From an uncultured Oscillospiraceae bacterium (GTDB lineage Bacteria; Bacillota; Clostridia; Oscillospirales; Acutalibacteraceae): a DNA stretch of 64,000 nt. The translations under genes and the position numbers were made by a program. Under the pieces are notes generated by a model that was given only the letters and a program-made list of their open reading frames with translations, did no database searches and had not been told where the DNA came from. The first letter of the stretch is position 1; the number at the start of each line of letters is the position of its first letter. Below are positions 26,933 through 34,794 of this stretch, one piece after another. Where the stretch lies: contig CABQLY010000005.1 in the NCBI GenBank assembly GCA_902465155.1, positions 62,001-126,000 of the forward strand, given 5' to 3'.

Positions 26933-28408
26933 ATGAATTTTTCTATTATACTTTACATTATTGGCTATGTGCTGCGCATAGAGGGCATTTTAATGCTGCT
27001 GCCGGCCGGGGTTGGCCTGTTTTACGGCGAGCGGCAGGCCTACGCCTTTTTTATTTGTGCGGCGGTTAGCCTGGCGGTTGGCTTTTTGTGCAGCCTTAAA
27101 AAGCCTAAAAATCAGGTGTTTTACGCTAAGGAGGGCTTTGTGGTTGTGCCCGCCGCGTGGATTATTGCCAGCCTGGCCGGGTGCGCCCCGTTTGTAATGA
27201 ATAAAGATATTCCCCGTTTTTTAGACGCGTTTTTTGAAACCGTTTCGGGCTTTACAACAACCGGCTCCAGCGTGCTGAGCAATGTGGAGGCCTTGGCCCG
27301 CTGCTCGCTGTTTTGGCGCAGCTTTACGCACTGGATTGGCGGCATGGGCATTTTGGTTTTTATTTTGGCGGTTATGCCGCTTACCGGCGGCGCAACCATG
27401 CACCTTATGCGGGCAGAAAGCCCCGGCCCGCAGGTAGGCAAAATGGTGCCCAAAATTCGCGATACCTCTATTATTCTTTATGTTATTTACACCGCTATGA
27501 CGCTGCTGCAAATTGTAATTTTGCTGTGCGGCGGAATGCATTGGTTTGATGCCGTTACCCTTTCGTTCGGCTCGGCCGGCACCGGCGGCTTTGCGGTTAA
27601 AAATTCCGGTTTAGCCTCTTACTCGCCGTTTTGCCAATATGTTATTGCGGTGTTTATGATTGCGTTTGGCGTAAACTTTAATGTGTACTTTTTGGCGGTT
27701 CGCCGCCACTTTAGGCAGGCTTTAAGGGTAGAGGAGGCTTGGTGGTATATTGCCATTGTGGCTTTTTCTACCGGAGCTATTACTTTAAACATTCGCCACA
27801 TTTTTCCAACGCTGGAGGAATCGTTCCGCCAGGCGCTGTTTCAGGTGGGTTCTTTAATTACAACCACCGGCTATTCAACCTGCGATTACAACGCGCTGTT
27901 TCCGGCCTTTTCCCACCACATTTTGCTTATGCTTATGCTGATTGGCGCGTGCGCCGGCAGTACGGGCGGCGGTATTAAGGTTTCCAGAATAATGATTATG
28001 GTAAAATCGGTTCGGGATGAGATCTCCCGCATTATTCACCCGCGCGCCGTAAAAAAGGTGCGGCTGGAGGGCAAGGTGGTAGAGCACGGGGTTATGCGCT
28101 CGGTAAACACCTTTATGTTGGGGTACTTGGCGGTGCTATGTCTTTCGGTTATTTTAATTTCGCTGAATAATTTTGATATGACAACCAACATTACCTCGGT
28201 TGTTGCCACCTTAAACAATATTGGCCCCGGCTTTGGCAAGGTGGGGCCGGCGGGGAACTTTGGCGCGTTTTCAGATTTTTCTAAGTTTGTTTTTTGCTTT
28301 GATATGCTGGCCGGCCGGTTAGAGCTGTTGCCCGTATTAGTGCTTTTATACCCCGGCACCTGGCGCCGTGCCGTGCAGGGGGGGCTAAGCGGCAAAAACA
28401 AATTTTAA
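26933..28408 (+). CDS. trkH: Trk potassium uptake system, pore subunit
   Basis: 491 residues, about ten or more membrane helices in four M1-P-M2 repeats. Selectivity-filter regions are visible: ETVSGFTTTGSSVL, FGSAGTGGFAVKN, SLITTTGYSTCDYN and VVATLNNIGPGFG, plus the GACAGSTGGGIKVSR signature of TrkH/KtrB. It conducts K+ across the cell membrane under TrkA control. Co-transcribed with trkA. Confidence 0.95.
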   Translation: MNFSIILYIIGYVLRIEGILMLLPAGVGLFYGERQAYAFFICAAVSLAVGFLCSLKKPKNQVFYAKEGFVVVPAAWIIASLAGCAPFVMNKDIPRFLDAFFETVSGFTTTGSSVLSNVEALARCSLFWRSFTHWIGGMGILVFILAVMPLTGGATMHLMRAESPGPQVGKMVPKIRDTSIILYVIYTAMTLLQIVILLCGGMHWFDAVTLSFGSAGTGGFAVKNSGLASYSPFCQYVIAVFMIAFGVNFNVYFLAVRRHFRQALRVEEAWWYIAIVAFSTGAITLNIRHIFPTLEESFRQALFQVGSLITTTGYSTCDYNALFPAFSHHILLMLMLIGACAGSTGGGIKVSRIMIMVKSVRDEISRIIHPRAVKKVRLEGKVVEHGVMRSVNTFMLGYLAVLCLSVILISLNNFDMTTNITSVVATLNNIGPGFGKVGPAGNFGAFSDFSKFVFCFDMLAGRLELLPVLVLLYPGTWRRAVQGGLSGKNKF

Positions 28409-28426
28409 TTTTTAAAAGGTTATTCC

Positions 28427-28467
28427 CGGCTCGGCTGCCTTTGGGCGGCCGGGCCGTTTTGCTGTTT
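28427..28467 (+). terminator. Probable terminator of trkA-trkH
   Basis: 13-bp stem with two G-U pairs (28427-28439 with 28444-28456), TTTG loop, then TTTTGCTGTTTTTTT. It begins 18 bp after the trkH stop. From here to 28678 there is no feature I can support. Confidence 0.7.
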
Positions 28468-28678
28468 TTTTAGCCCCTGCCAACTAAAAAAACCGTAAAT
28501 GTCGTTTACTAAAAAGGCAATAAAGCAAACCAAAGCCGCGGCGTATTGCAATTTCAACTCATCGGCCGGGCTACAAAGCCGAAAGAAAACAACCCTTGTT
28601 AGCCGCGTAGGCCATCGAAAAAATAACGTTTTTTTAATGCAACGGCACTGCGCGGAAAAGCTGATGAAGCATTTTTTG

Positions 28679-28707
28679 TTGACACCGGTTTAAAAATGCA
28701 GTAAAAT
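28679..28707 (+). promoter_or_regulatory. Promoter of the NlpC/P60-SpaA lipoprotein gene
   Basis: TTGACA (28679-28684), 17-bp spacer, TAAAAT (28702-28707), 65 bp before the ATG. Close to consensus, so strong sigma-A expression is likely. Confidence 0.8.
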
Positions 28708-28771
28708 AAGAAAAGTTTGGCTGCCCGTTTGCGGAAACCTTAAGGGCAATTAAAATTATTGGAGCGTATTT

Positions 28772-30379
28772 ATGAAAAAACAAACCGTTACCGTAACTTT
28801 TGCCGTTTTACTTAGCTTTTGTCTGGCCTTTTGTGCCGGATGCGCCAAAAGCGGCAAAACCGCCGCTGTTAGCAGTACAGAAACCCAATTGTCGGAAAGC
28901 AGCAGCGCGGTAGAAAATTCTTTAGAAAGCACCGCAGCGTCACGCTCGGCCGAGGTTATTACCTCCTCACTTACCGCCGAGGACGCCGCCGAAACCGTTT
29001 TGCCGCGTGCGGCGAGCAGCGCTAAGGCAAGCAAGGTGGCAAAGCCGGCTGCCAAGGTGCGCACGGTTGCCCCGGCAGCTGCAATTTTTAACACCCACAA
29101 GCAAAGTAATAATTTAGATATTGACCATAATGTTTTTATGGATGCATTGGAGTACACCGGTTACAATCTTAAAAAGCACCGGGCCGACGGAAATATGTGG
29201 AAGTACATTTACGCGGCCGACAAGCGCGGCATGGGTTACCTTTCACCCATTAGCTACGGCGGGGCCAGCAGCGGGTACGAGGTTACCGGCGGTAAGCCGG
29301 ATGTTGCGGCCATGGCCAAAAAGGGCGGACTGGTTTGTGCCTCTTACGTAACTTATGTTTACTTTAATTATTTGCCCAATGTTGCCGGCATTAGCACCAG
29401 TATGTTAGACAGGCCCGCCAAGCCCATTAACGCGAACGACTGGAAAATTGCGGCCGGCAAGTGGGTGCAAAAGGGGTATTCCAGGTACATTCCGTTTACC
29501 GCTAAAATTCTGCCCTCTAAATACACGGTTTTTCACTGCGCCCAAACGGTTCCAATTGGCTCAATTTTAATTTTCGCCGACGCTAAAAAAGCTGCGAATA
29601 ATGGAACGCATGTAGCCATTTACGGCGGCTTTAAAAACGGCTACAATTGGGTGTACCATGTTGGCAACGCCAACGGGCCGGAGTTTTGTGCCATTGAGCG
29701 CATGGGCTTTGGGCCGGACCCGCAGCGCCTAATTCAAATTATTACGCCGCCAAGCGTAGCGCAATACGCCGCCAGCTTAGAGGTAACGGTTTTGGATGAC
29801 GCCGGTACCGCCCTAAGCGGCGTTCGGCTTACTGCTAAAAACCACAAAAACGGCAAAAGCTATTCGTTAGGCGTTACCAACCAAAGCGGTAAGGCAACTG
29901 CCAAAGATTTACCCTTTGGCCAGTACACGGTTACCCAAACGGTTTTAGGCGGGTACACCGGCCAAAGCAGCTACACCGTAACGCTTACCGGCAAGGGCAA
30001 CGCAAAGGGCAGCTTAAAAATTGTTAACACCCGCAAAATGGGGGCTATTACCGTTGCGGTAACCGGGCCAAACGGCGCACCGTTAGCCGGTGCCGTTTTT
30101 GCTGTGCTAAACAGTCAGGGTAAAGAGGTTGCCCGCCTTGGCCCAACCGGGGCCGACGGTAAAGCAACCCTAACCGGCAGCAAAAGCGTTCCGCTTTATT
30201 TTGGCAGCTACACGCTAAAGCAGTGTACCGCGCCAAAGGGCTACCTTTTAAACGAAAAGGCTTTTACTGTAGCATTCAGCGAGTCCAACAGCAAAGTAAT
30301 CCTTAGCCTGCAAAACGCCGCCGATTTAGCCGGGCCGGAAACCTCCAGCGGGGCAACCGCCGCTGAAAGGGCAGAATAA
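28772..30379 (+). CDS. Lipoprotein with NlpC/P60-like domain and two SpaA-type beta domains
   Basis: 535 residues. A signal peptide ends in a lipobox-like CAGC (Cys 24), followed by a Ser/Ala/Glu-rich linker to about 100. A papain-like NlpC/P60 or CHAP-type region spans about 115-320, with candidate catalytic Cys 189 (LVCASYVTYVYF) and His 280 (NGTHVAIYGG). Two SpaA/Cna-B prealbumin-like domains follow (LEVTVLDDAGTALSGV; ITVAVTGPNGAPLAGAVFAVL), each with Lys-Glu features typical of this fold. No LPxTG sorting signal. It probably cleaves peptidoglycan stem peptides at the outer membrane face or presents the beta domains outward. Monocistronic, with its own promoter and terminator. Confidence 0.78.
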   Translation: MKKQTVTVTFAVLLSFCLAFCAGCAKSGKTAAVSSTETQLSESSSAVENSLESTAASRSAEVITSSLTAEDAAETVLPRAASSAKASKVAKPAAKVRTVAPAAAIFNTHKQSNNLDIDHNVFMDALEYTGYNLKKHRADGNMWKYIYAADKRGMGYLSPISYGGASSGYEVTGGKPDVAAMAKKGGLVCASYVTYVYFNYLPNVAGISTSMLDRPAKPINANDWKIAAGKWVQKGYSRYIPFTAKILPSKYTVFHCAQTVPIGSILIFADAKKAANNGTHVAIYGGFKNGYNWVYHVGNANGPEFCAIERMGFGPDPQRLIQIITPPSVAQYAASLEVTVLDDAGTALSGVRLTAKNHKNGKSYSLGVTNQSGKATAKDLPFGQYTVTQTVLGGYTGQSSYTVTLTGKGNAKGSLKIVNTRKMGAITVAVTGPNGAPLAGAVFAVLNSQGKEVARLGPTGADGKATLTGSKSVPLYFGSYTLKQCTAPKGYLLNEKAFTVAFSESNSKVILSLQNAADLAGPETSSGATAAERAE

Positions 30380-30425
30380 CCCTGAAAATATTAAAGGTTT
30401 AAAATAAGCACCCTAAAAGTTTAGA

Positions 30426-30467
30426 AAGCACCCCAAAGATTAAGGATTTTTGGGGTGCTTATTTTTT
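30426..30467 (+). terminator. Terminator of the NlpC/P60-SpaA gene
   Basis: 12-bp perfect stem (30426-30437 with 30449-30460), then ATTTTTT. It is 47 bp after the stop and 7 bp before the end of the small leftward gene. Confidence 0.85.
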
Positions 30468-30473
30468 GGTGCC

Positions 30474-30605
30474 TTATTCACTGCTTTTTTGCAAACTTAT
30501 CCGGCAGAGGGGGATACCGTCCGAGGACATCTCCAACCATCCGTTGCCGTCCACCTTGGCGTCGTACCGAGCTTTGAGCCGTTTGGCTAATTCTTTCTGT
30601 AGCAT
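30474..30605 (-). CDS. Small 43-residue protein of unknown family, foreign codon usage
   Basis: ATG at 30605 behind AAAAAGGAG at good spacing; stop at 30474. The product begins MLQKELAKRLKARYDAKVDG and goes on with GWLEMSSDGIPLCRIS, a basic helix then a beta-like part. Codons such as ATC, GTC, CGG and TCC are common here, unlike the ATT/GTT-rich neighbours, which suggests horizontal origin. It lies just downstream of a tRNA-Ser pair, a common integration place, and among several hairpins. I do not recognise the family; it could be the truncated end of a mobile-element gene. Confidence 0.55.
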   Translation of the reverse strand: MLQKELAKRLKARYDAKVDGNGWLEMSSDGIPLCRISLQKSSE

Positions 30606-30636
30606 ATTTGATTTCTCCTTTTTAGGGTAATAAAAA

Positions 30637-30667
30637 AGGCAGATAGATTTTTGCTTTCTATCTGCCT
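30637..30667 (-). terminator. Hairpin before the 43-residue gene
   Basis: 11-bp perfect stem (30637-30647 with 30657-30667); leftward it is followed by TTTTTTA, so it can act as a terminator or attenuator in the leader of the small gene. Confidence 0.6.
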
Positions 30668-30718
30668 GAGTATCGGATATTTACTTTTCGGGAGTTCAAG
30701 TCTATCCACAAAGGGAAA

Positions 30719-30763
30719 ACGGCGATTTTACATCTGTGTTTTGGTACAGAGAAAAATCGCCGT
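30719..30763. other. Long hairpin element
   Basis: 11-bp perfect stem (ACGGCGATTTT at 30719-30729 with its complement at 30753-30763) with an inner CTGT...ACAG pair. The base composition differs from the surroundings. It may be part of a small mobile element remnant or a leader structure. Confidence 0.5.
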
Positions 30764-30774
30764 ATGGGTAGCAA

Positions 30775-30799
30775 AAAAGCCCGATATATTCGGGCTTTT
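30775..30799. terminator. Terminator of the tRNA-Ser pair
   Basis: 10-bp perfect stem AAAAGCCCGA (30775-30784) with 30790-30799, and T-runs outward on the minus strand, 32 bp after the CCA end of the first tRNA. A second hairpin (GGAGACA...TGTCTCC, 30804-30824) lies between them. Confidence 0.8.
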
Positions 30800-30830
30800 C
30801 GCAGGAGACATCTTTTTTGTCTCCACATTA

Positions 30831-30921
30831 TGGCGGAGAAGGGGAGACTCGAACTCCCGCGCCGGTTGCCCGACCTACGCCCTTAGCAGGGGCGCCTCGT
30901 CACCAACTTGAGTACTTCTCC
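30831..30921 (-). tRNA. tRNA-Ser (anticodon GCU)
   Basis: 91 nt with encoded CCA. Acceptor stem GGAGAAG pairs with CTTCTCC, the anticodon loop is CTGCTAA giving GCU, the long variable arm of type II tRNAs is present, and the T-loop reads GTTCGAGTC. Reads AGC/AGU codons. Confidence 0.96.
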
Positions 30922-30945
30922 ATGGTAACAAAAATAAGTATATAA

Positions 30946-31032
30946 TGGCGGAGAGAAAGGGATTCGAACCCTTGGCTCTTGCGAGTCACTGGTTTTCAAG
31001 ACCAGCTCCTTAAACCACTCGGACATCTCTCC
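30946..31032 (-). tRNA. tRNA-Ser (anticodon UGA)
   Basis: 87 nt with encoded CCA. Acceptor GGAGAGA pairs with TCTCTCC, anticodon loop CTTGAAA giving UGA, long variable arm, T-loop GGTTCGAATCC. It is 24 nt upstream of the other tRNA-Ser and shares its promoter. Confidence 0.96.
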
Positions 31033-31049
31033 AACCAGCGTGCCAGAAC

Positions 31050-31078
31050 ATTATAACACAAAGCGTTATAATTGTCAA
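31050..31078 (-). promoter_or_regulatory. Consensus promoter of the tRNA-Ser pair
   Basis: On the minus strand TTGACA (31078-31073), 17-bp spacer, TATAAT (31055-31050), 18 bp before the tRNA. Perfect sigma-A consensus, as expected for stable RNA genes. Confidence 0.93.
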
Positions 31079-31201
31079 CGCCTTGAGGGCAATTTTTTTG
31101 CGTTTTAACCAAATTTGGTAAAGCAGCGCCGCTTTGCGGCTTTGGTACAAAAAAATACGGCGCCAAAAGGCGGCCCGGCAGGGTTTACCGCCGGGCGCAA
31201 T

Positions 31202-31441
31202 TTAAGGGTTATTGCCGCTTTCTAAAATGCTTTCATAATCGGTTTTTAAAATTTGCTTTAGTAAAACAATTTCATCCGGGTATAAATGCCGCTGCCCAAC
31301 CTCAATTTTAGCCAGTGCGCTGCGGGTAATATCGCACCCCGCCAGCTGCAATTTGGCAGCCAAAACATCCTGCGTCATGGCGGCCTGCTCACGCAGCCTA
31401 CGAATGTTTTGGCCAATGCGTGCTTCTGTTGCGTTATTCAT
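31202..31441 (-). CDS. XRE-family helix-turn-helix regulator
   Basis: 79 residues. The ATG at 31441 is preceded by AGGAGG at good spacing; a longer frame upstream lacks this. The whole protein is one HTH_3/XRE domain: IGQNIRRLREQAAMTQDVLAAKLQLAG, then ITRSALAKIEVGQRHLYPDEIVLLKQIL. No sensor domain. It faces a small Cys-containing gene across a 140-bp gap with a palindrome on the other gene's promoter, so it may repress that gene and itself. Confidence 0.88.
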   Translation of the reverse strand: MNNATEARIGQNIRRLREQAAMTQDVLAAKLQLAGCDITRSALAKIEVGQRHLYPDEIVLLKQILKTDYESILESGNNP

Positions 31442-31504
31442 ATCCGGCCTCCTGCTGCTATGGCAAGCGTGCCCTGCAGCTTGCACTTATTTCGGCACAA
31501 GCCG

Positions 31505-31533
31505 TTGACTTTATTATAAAGAAATGCTATACT
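31505..31533 (+). promoter_or_regulatory. Promoter of the small Cys protein gene
   Basis: TTGACT (31505-31510), 17-bp spacer, TATACT (31528-31533). The palindrome at 31532-31563 begins inside the -10. Confidence 0.7.
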
Positions 31534-31563
31534 GTTTTTGCACCTATTTGGGTGCAAAAACAG
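31532..31563. promoter_or_regulatory. 13-bp perfect inverted repeat at the promoter start site
   Basis: CTGTTTTTGCACC (31532-31544) is exactly complementary to 31551-31563 across a 6-nt loop. It overlaps the -10 and the expected transcription start, an operator-like position; it would also make a 5' stem-loop in the mRNA just before the ribosome binding site. Confidence 0.7.
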
Positions 31564-31580
31564 AAAAGGGGTATGAATAA

Positions 31581-31766
31581 ATGTTCCACTGCCCGTATTT
31601 GGCCGCCCTGTTAAAACAAGACCCGCTTTTGCAAAAAAATTATTACTGTGTGGCCGAAAACAAGTTCCTTACAAACGCGCAGGCAAACTATTTGTGCCAA
31701 ACCAAGTACAGCGATTTTTCGGTTTGCCCCATTTACCGTGCGCGGCGCAGCCCAAAGCGCCTGTAA
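31581..31766 (+). CDS. Small Cys-containing protein, unknown function
   Basis: 61 residues, ATG at 31581 with AAAAGGGG 10-17 nt upstream. Four Cys (positions 4, 23, 39, 49; e.g. YYCVAENKFL, NYLCQTKYSDFSVCPIY) and several Tyr could bind a metal or Fe-S cluster. It has its own promoter with a palindrome and is divergent from the XRE gene. No family recognised. A basic end (YRARRSPKRL) follows. Confidence 0.6.
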   Translation: MFHCPYLAALLKQDPLLQKNYYCVAENKFLTNAQANYLCQTKYSDFSVCPIYRARRSPKRL

Positions 31767-31839
31767 CCCTTTGCCCACGCTTTTAAAGTTTAATTTTTAA
31801 ATTATTACTTAATTTTTAGCTTGAAAATTAATTTAAAAA

Positions 31840-32484
31840 TTATTTATTTTCGTTTTTAAAGAACTGTTGAATTTTTACTTTAACCTCCTCGTAAAGCTCG
31901 GCGCTTTTAAAGGCAATTTTGTAGCGCTGCGGCTGCTCGGCAATTTCGGCCGCCTTTTTTGGCACCGCCTGCTCCAGCCCTTGGCTTTCGGTTGCCGCCG
32001 GAACGCACAAAGCGGGGAACAGCACGCACCACCAGTTTTTACCCTGTGCGCTGCCAATCAACACCCGCACGGCGTCGTATTCTCCGGCCGGCAGCGAAAA
32101 GCCGGTGTAGTGCCGGGTGTTAAATTCGCTTTTGCCCAGCTCTACGGTAACGGGGTCGTTGCAGCCGTGGCGGCGCAGCTCGTCCTCGGCCAATTGCTTT
32201 AATTGCGGTAAGCGCTGCTGCGCCTGCTGCAGGGCCTGGGTTTTGTTTTGGGCGGTTTCAAACAGGCCGGCCGTTTCTTTTAACAAACGGTCGCGCACGG
32301 TTAGCTTTAGGGCTTGGTCGGCCGCTGAGTTAGAATTAGCCAAAATGTGCAGCCGCAGCACATTTTGCCTTAAAACATTGCACTTTGCCTGAAAGCCGGC
32401 AAAGCTAAGCAGCACCGCCGTAACAAAACCGCACAGCATTGCCAGCGTAAGGGTTTTTACAGATATGTTTTTAAAAAATTGCAT
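31840..32484 (-). CDS. spoIIR: Stage II sporulation protein R
   Basis: 214 residues. One N-terminal membrane/signal segment (TLAMLCGFVTAVLLSFAGF), then the SpoIIR signature LRLHILANSNSAADQALKLTVRDRLL and the downstream NTRHYTGFSLPAGEYDAVRVLIG.AQGKNWWCVLFPALC. In the forespore SpoIIR is secreted across the septum and activates the SpoIIGA protease that releases sigma-E in the mother cell. Its AGGAG site is buried in the hairpin at 32485-32575. Confidence 0.95.
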   Translation of the reverse strand: MQFFKNISVKTLTLAMLCGFVTAVLLSFAGFQAKCNVLRQNVLRLHILANSNSAADQALKLTVRDRLLKETAGLFETAQNKTQALQQAQQRLPQLKQLAEDELRRHGCNDPVTVELGKSEFNTRHYTGFSLPAGEYDAVRVLIGSAQGKNWWCVLFPALCVPAATESQGLEQAVPKKAAEIAEQPQRYKIAFKSAELYEEVKVKIQQFFKNENK

Positions 32485-32575
32485 AAAAAAGCTCCTAACA
32501 TAATTTTTAAAAGAAACGGGCGATTTTGGTTTTAACGCCGGTTTTCAATTGCAATTATGTTATTGGAGCTTTTTT
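32485..32575. terminator. Bidirectional hairpin masking the spoIIR ribosome binding site
   Basis: Arms 32485-32505 and 32553-32575 are complementary over 21 bp apart from a 2-nt bulge. Outer ends are A6 and T7. On the minus strand the T6 run ends directly at the spoIIR ATG, and the AGGAG of spoIIR is paired with GCTCC of the other arm. A transcript coming from the upstream gene would be ended or have the site hidden; one started inside the 47-nt loop would not. Confidence 0.75.
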
Positions 32576-32595
32576 TGTGTTTTATTCAGTTTATT

Positions 32596-34665
32596 TTAGT
32601 TGTTATTCTCGCGGCCAACATAAAGCGGAATGGTGTAGCTTTGCATATACCGAATGGGCAGCTCTTGCTGCTTTAGCTCGCGCGTTACGCCGTTTTGCGT
32701 TTCGCGCACCGCAATGGGCCACTGCTGTTCAATCGTCATACCAAAAGTAGAGGCAAAAACCGAAACATTAGATTGGTTATTAATAATCGCCGGCAGCGGC
32801 TTGTTCAGGCCAATGGCAAACACAGCGCCCAGCACCTCGGTGCTGCCGTGGTTTAAGGTTTCAAAGGCGGTGCCCTCCTCCTCGGTTTTGCAGCCCAGCA
32901 CCCAAAGCTTGCTGCCGTTGTTTACAACCTCGTGCAGGGAGCGCTCGGGGTTAATTTGCCGGCAATAAACCTCTTGCCCGTTAAAGGCAAAGCAGGGAAC
33001 CGCGCGGTCGTAGGGGAATTTTTCCTCCCCCGGGAGGGGTTCGGTGCGAGCGCCGGCACCGGGAATACCGCCAATGGTGCAGCCGGTGTTTTCCATAAAC
33101 ACCTTTCCGCCGGGTACGGTGTTAAAGTAAATGGAGGCGGCTTGCACATGCACATCACTGAAAATAACCGTTCGCTTGCAGGCGTGCTCTACTAAGGTCA
33201 TGTAGCCGTAGAATTTTTCCCACGCAAAAAGGTCCTCAATAATTAGCGGGGCGGCAGACTCCTGCCGAATTAAAAACGCGCCGGTGTGGTGCATTTTTGT
33301 TAATTCCTCGCCCGCAAGCAGATCGCCATACATAAAGTTTACGCGGCGAACGGTTGCCGGAATTTCAATTACGCCGTTAATTTTAAAGCGGCCGGGGTTA
33401 AAGTAAACGGTTGGCTTTCCGCTTTGCATGGCGCGGCGAATGGCCTCGGTGTCGTCGGTTATGCCGTCGCCAACCGCGCCAAACTCCTGCACGCTAACCC
33501 AGTCCTCCGGGTTGTCCCACGGTACTTCGGGCGTTTCTAAAACCGGCAGATTAAGGGAGAGGGGAGTGGTGCCCTCAAACAGCGTTTTGGGCCCGTGCGA
33601 GCTGTATTCTTTTAAATAGCCGTCTATGGGCTCCGGGCGCATAAAGCTCCAGCCCTTATCTAAAATATGCTCGTACCCCTCGGCTTTAATGTTGCGCAAA
33701 AACAGCTGACCAAAGGAGTGCCGAATGGCCACATCCTGCTCGGCCCCGCCAAGCAGCTGGGCGTCTATTAAGCTTACAAAGGCGGTAAAGCCATCTACCT
33801 TTAAGGCCGAAACGCTGTTTTCGCTGTGTAAATCACGAATAAATACGGCGTTGTTGCCAACATAAAACCCGGTGCGCTTTTGGTGCTTTAGCACAATGTG
33901 CTCAAAGGTGGTGTACAAATACTGCGACATAATTTTAATGCCGTAATTAAAGCCAATAACCTCAACATTTTTGGCGTAGCAGGCCGAAACCTTGTCGTGC
34001 AGCACCGAAAGCCCGGTGTTGCCGCGGTATTCCGGGTCGGAGGAAAGAATTTTAACATTCCTTAGCGCGCCGGTGTTGTTGGCAAAGTAGCGAATACCGG
34101 TGGCGCCGGGGTTGCCGCTGCCAACATCTACCGTAATGTTTTCAAACATATTGGTCATGGCAATGTTCGAGGCCTCGCCCTGCATAAAGCAAATTACCGG
34201 GCGGTCGTTGCCAAATTCAAAACCGGGGCAGTGGTCTTTTAATTTAATAACTACGCCGTCACGGCTTTGGCCCATAAACCGCAGCTGGCAGTTCATTTCC
34301 AAATGGCGCAGGTCGCAAATAATGTTGCGAAACTCCTCCATTTCGTAGGAAATGGTGTCGCTTACCAAATAGGTTCCGTTGGGAAAATAAATAATTCTGG
34401 AGGGGGGCAGCTGCTCGGGAAAAATAACATTGCAGCGGCCGTCCACCTTGCGAATTTCAAAGGATATTAGCGCGTTGGGGTCGGGCATTTGCTCTAACTT
34501 TGCTTTGGTTTTGTAAAACTCCTTTTCGTAGGCGCCTAAAATATTGTTTACAATTTGGCGCAGCGCCGCGGTACAGTCCTTTTGGCCGGTATTGTCTAAG
34601 CAATAGGGCGGCTTTGTTACATCAATAATGGCGCTGCACTGCGCCGGGTAGCGGTAGTTTTCCAT
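32596..34665 (-). CDS. Two-module beta-helix protein (pectate-lyase-3 / GH55-like)
   Basis: 689 residues. The ATG at 34665 has GGAG 9 nt upstream; an upstream frame to 34767 lacks a site. Two Pectate_lyase_3 modules are seen: AIIDVTKPPYCLDNTGQKDCTAALRQIV at the start and VQEFGAVGDGITDDTEAIRRAM (about 409-430), each followed by right-handed beta-helix repeats (FENITVDVGSGNPGATGIRYF; LRNVKILSSDP). Paired modules like this occur in GH55 glucanases and related lyases. No signal peptide is present, so it either acts in the cytoplasm on imported oligomers or is released some other way. Precise activity unknown. Confidence 0.75.
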   Translation of the reverse strand: MENYRYPAQCSAIIDVTKPPYCLDNTGQKDCTAALRQIVNNILGAYEKEFYKTKAKLEQMPDPNALISFEIRKVDGRCNVIFPEQLPPSRIIYFPNGTYLVSDTISYEMEEFRNIICDLRHLEMNCQLRFMGQSRDGVVIKLKDHCPGFEFGNDRPVICFMQGEASNIAMTNMFENITVDVGSGNPGATGIRYFANNTGALRNVKILSSDPEYRGNTGLSVLHDKVSACYAKNVEVIGFNYGIKIMSQYLYTTFEHIVLKHQKRTGFYVGNNAVFIRDLHSENSVSALKVDGFTAFVSLIDAQLLGGAEQDVAIRHSFGQLFLRNIKAEGYEHILDKGWSFMRPEPIDGYLKEYSSHGPKTLFEGTTPLSLNLPVLETPEVPWDNPEDWVSVQEFGAVGDGITDDTEAIRRAMQSGKPTVYFNPGRFKINGVIEIPATVRRVNFMYGDLLAGEELTKMHHTGAFLIRQESAAPLIIEDLFAWEKFYGYMTLVEHACKRTVIFSDVHVQAASIYFNTVPGGKVFMENTGCTIGGIPGAGARTEPLPGEEKFPYDRAVPCFAFNGQEVYCRQINPERSLHEVVNNGSKLWVLGCKTEEEGTAFETLNHGSTEVLGAVFAIGLNKPLPAIINNQSNVSVFASTFGMTIEQQWPIAVRETQNGVTRELKQQELPIRYMQSYTIPLYVGRENNN

Positions 34666-34794
34666 TTTAACAATCTCCTTTTTATACACTGCGCTTTTTC
34701 TTAAATCTCCCTGAAAAAGGCAGCGTTTACAGCCGGCGCTTTTGGCTTTTGCCGGCCGAATAAACAAGCGGGCGCCAAGACGGCGCGGGCCTGT

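Noticed and set aside
28499..28693. 64-codon rightward frame
   Set aside because: No ribosome binding site, no family, and its end overlaps the promoter of the next gene.
30651..30911. 86-codon rightward reading frame ending RRRGDSNSRAGCPTYALS
   Set aside because: It is the antisense translation of the tRNA-Ser(GCU) gene, a well-known annotation artefact, and it crosses several hairpins.
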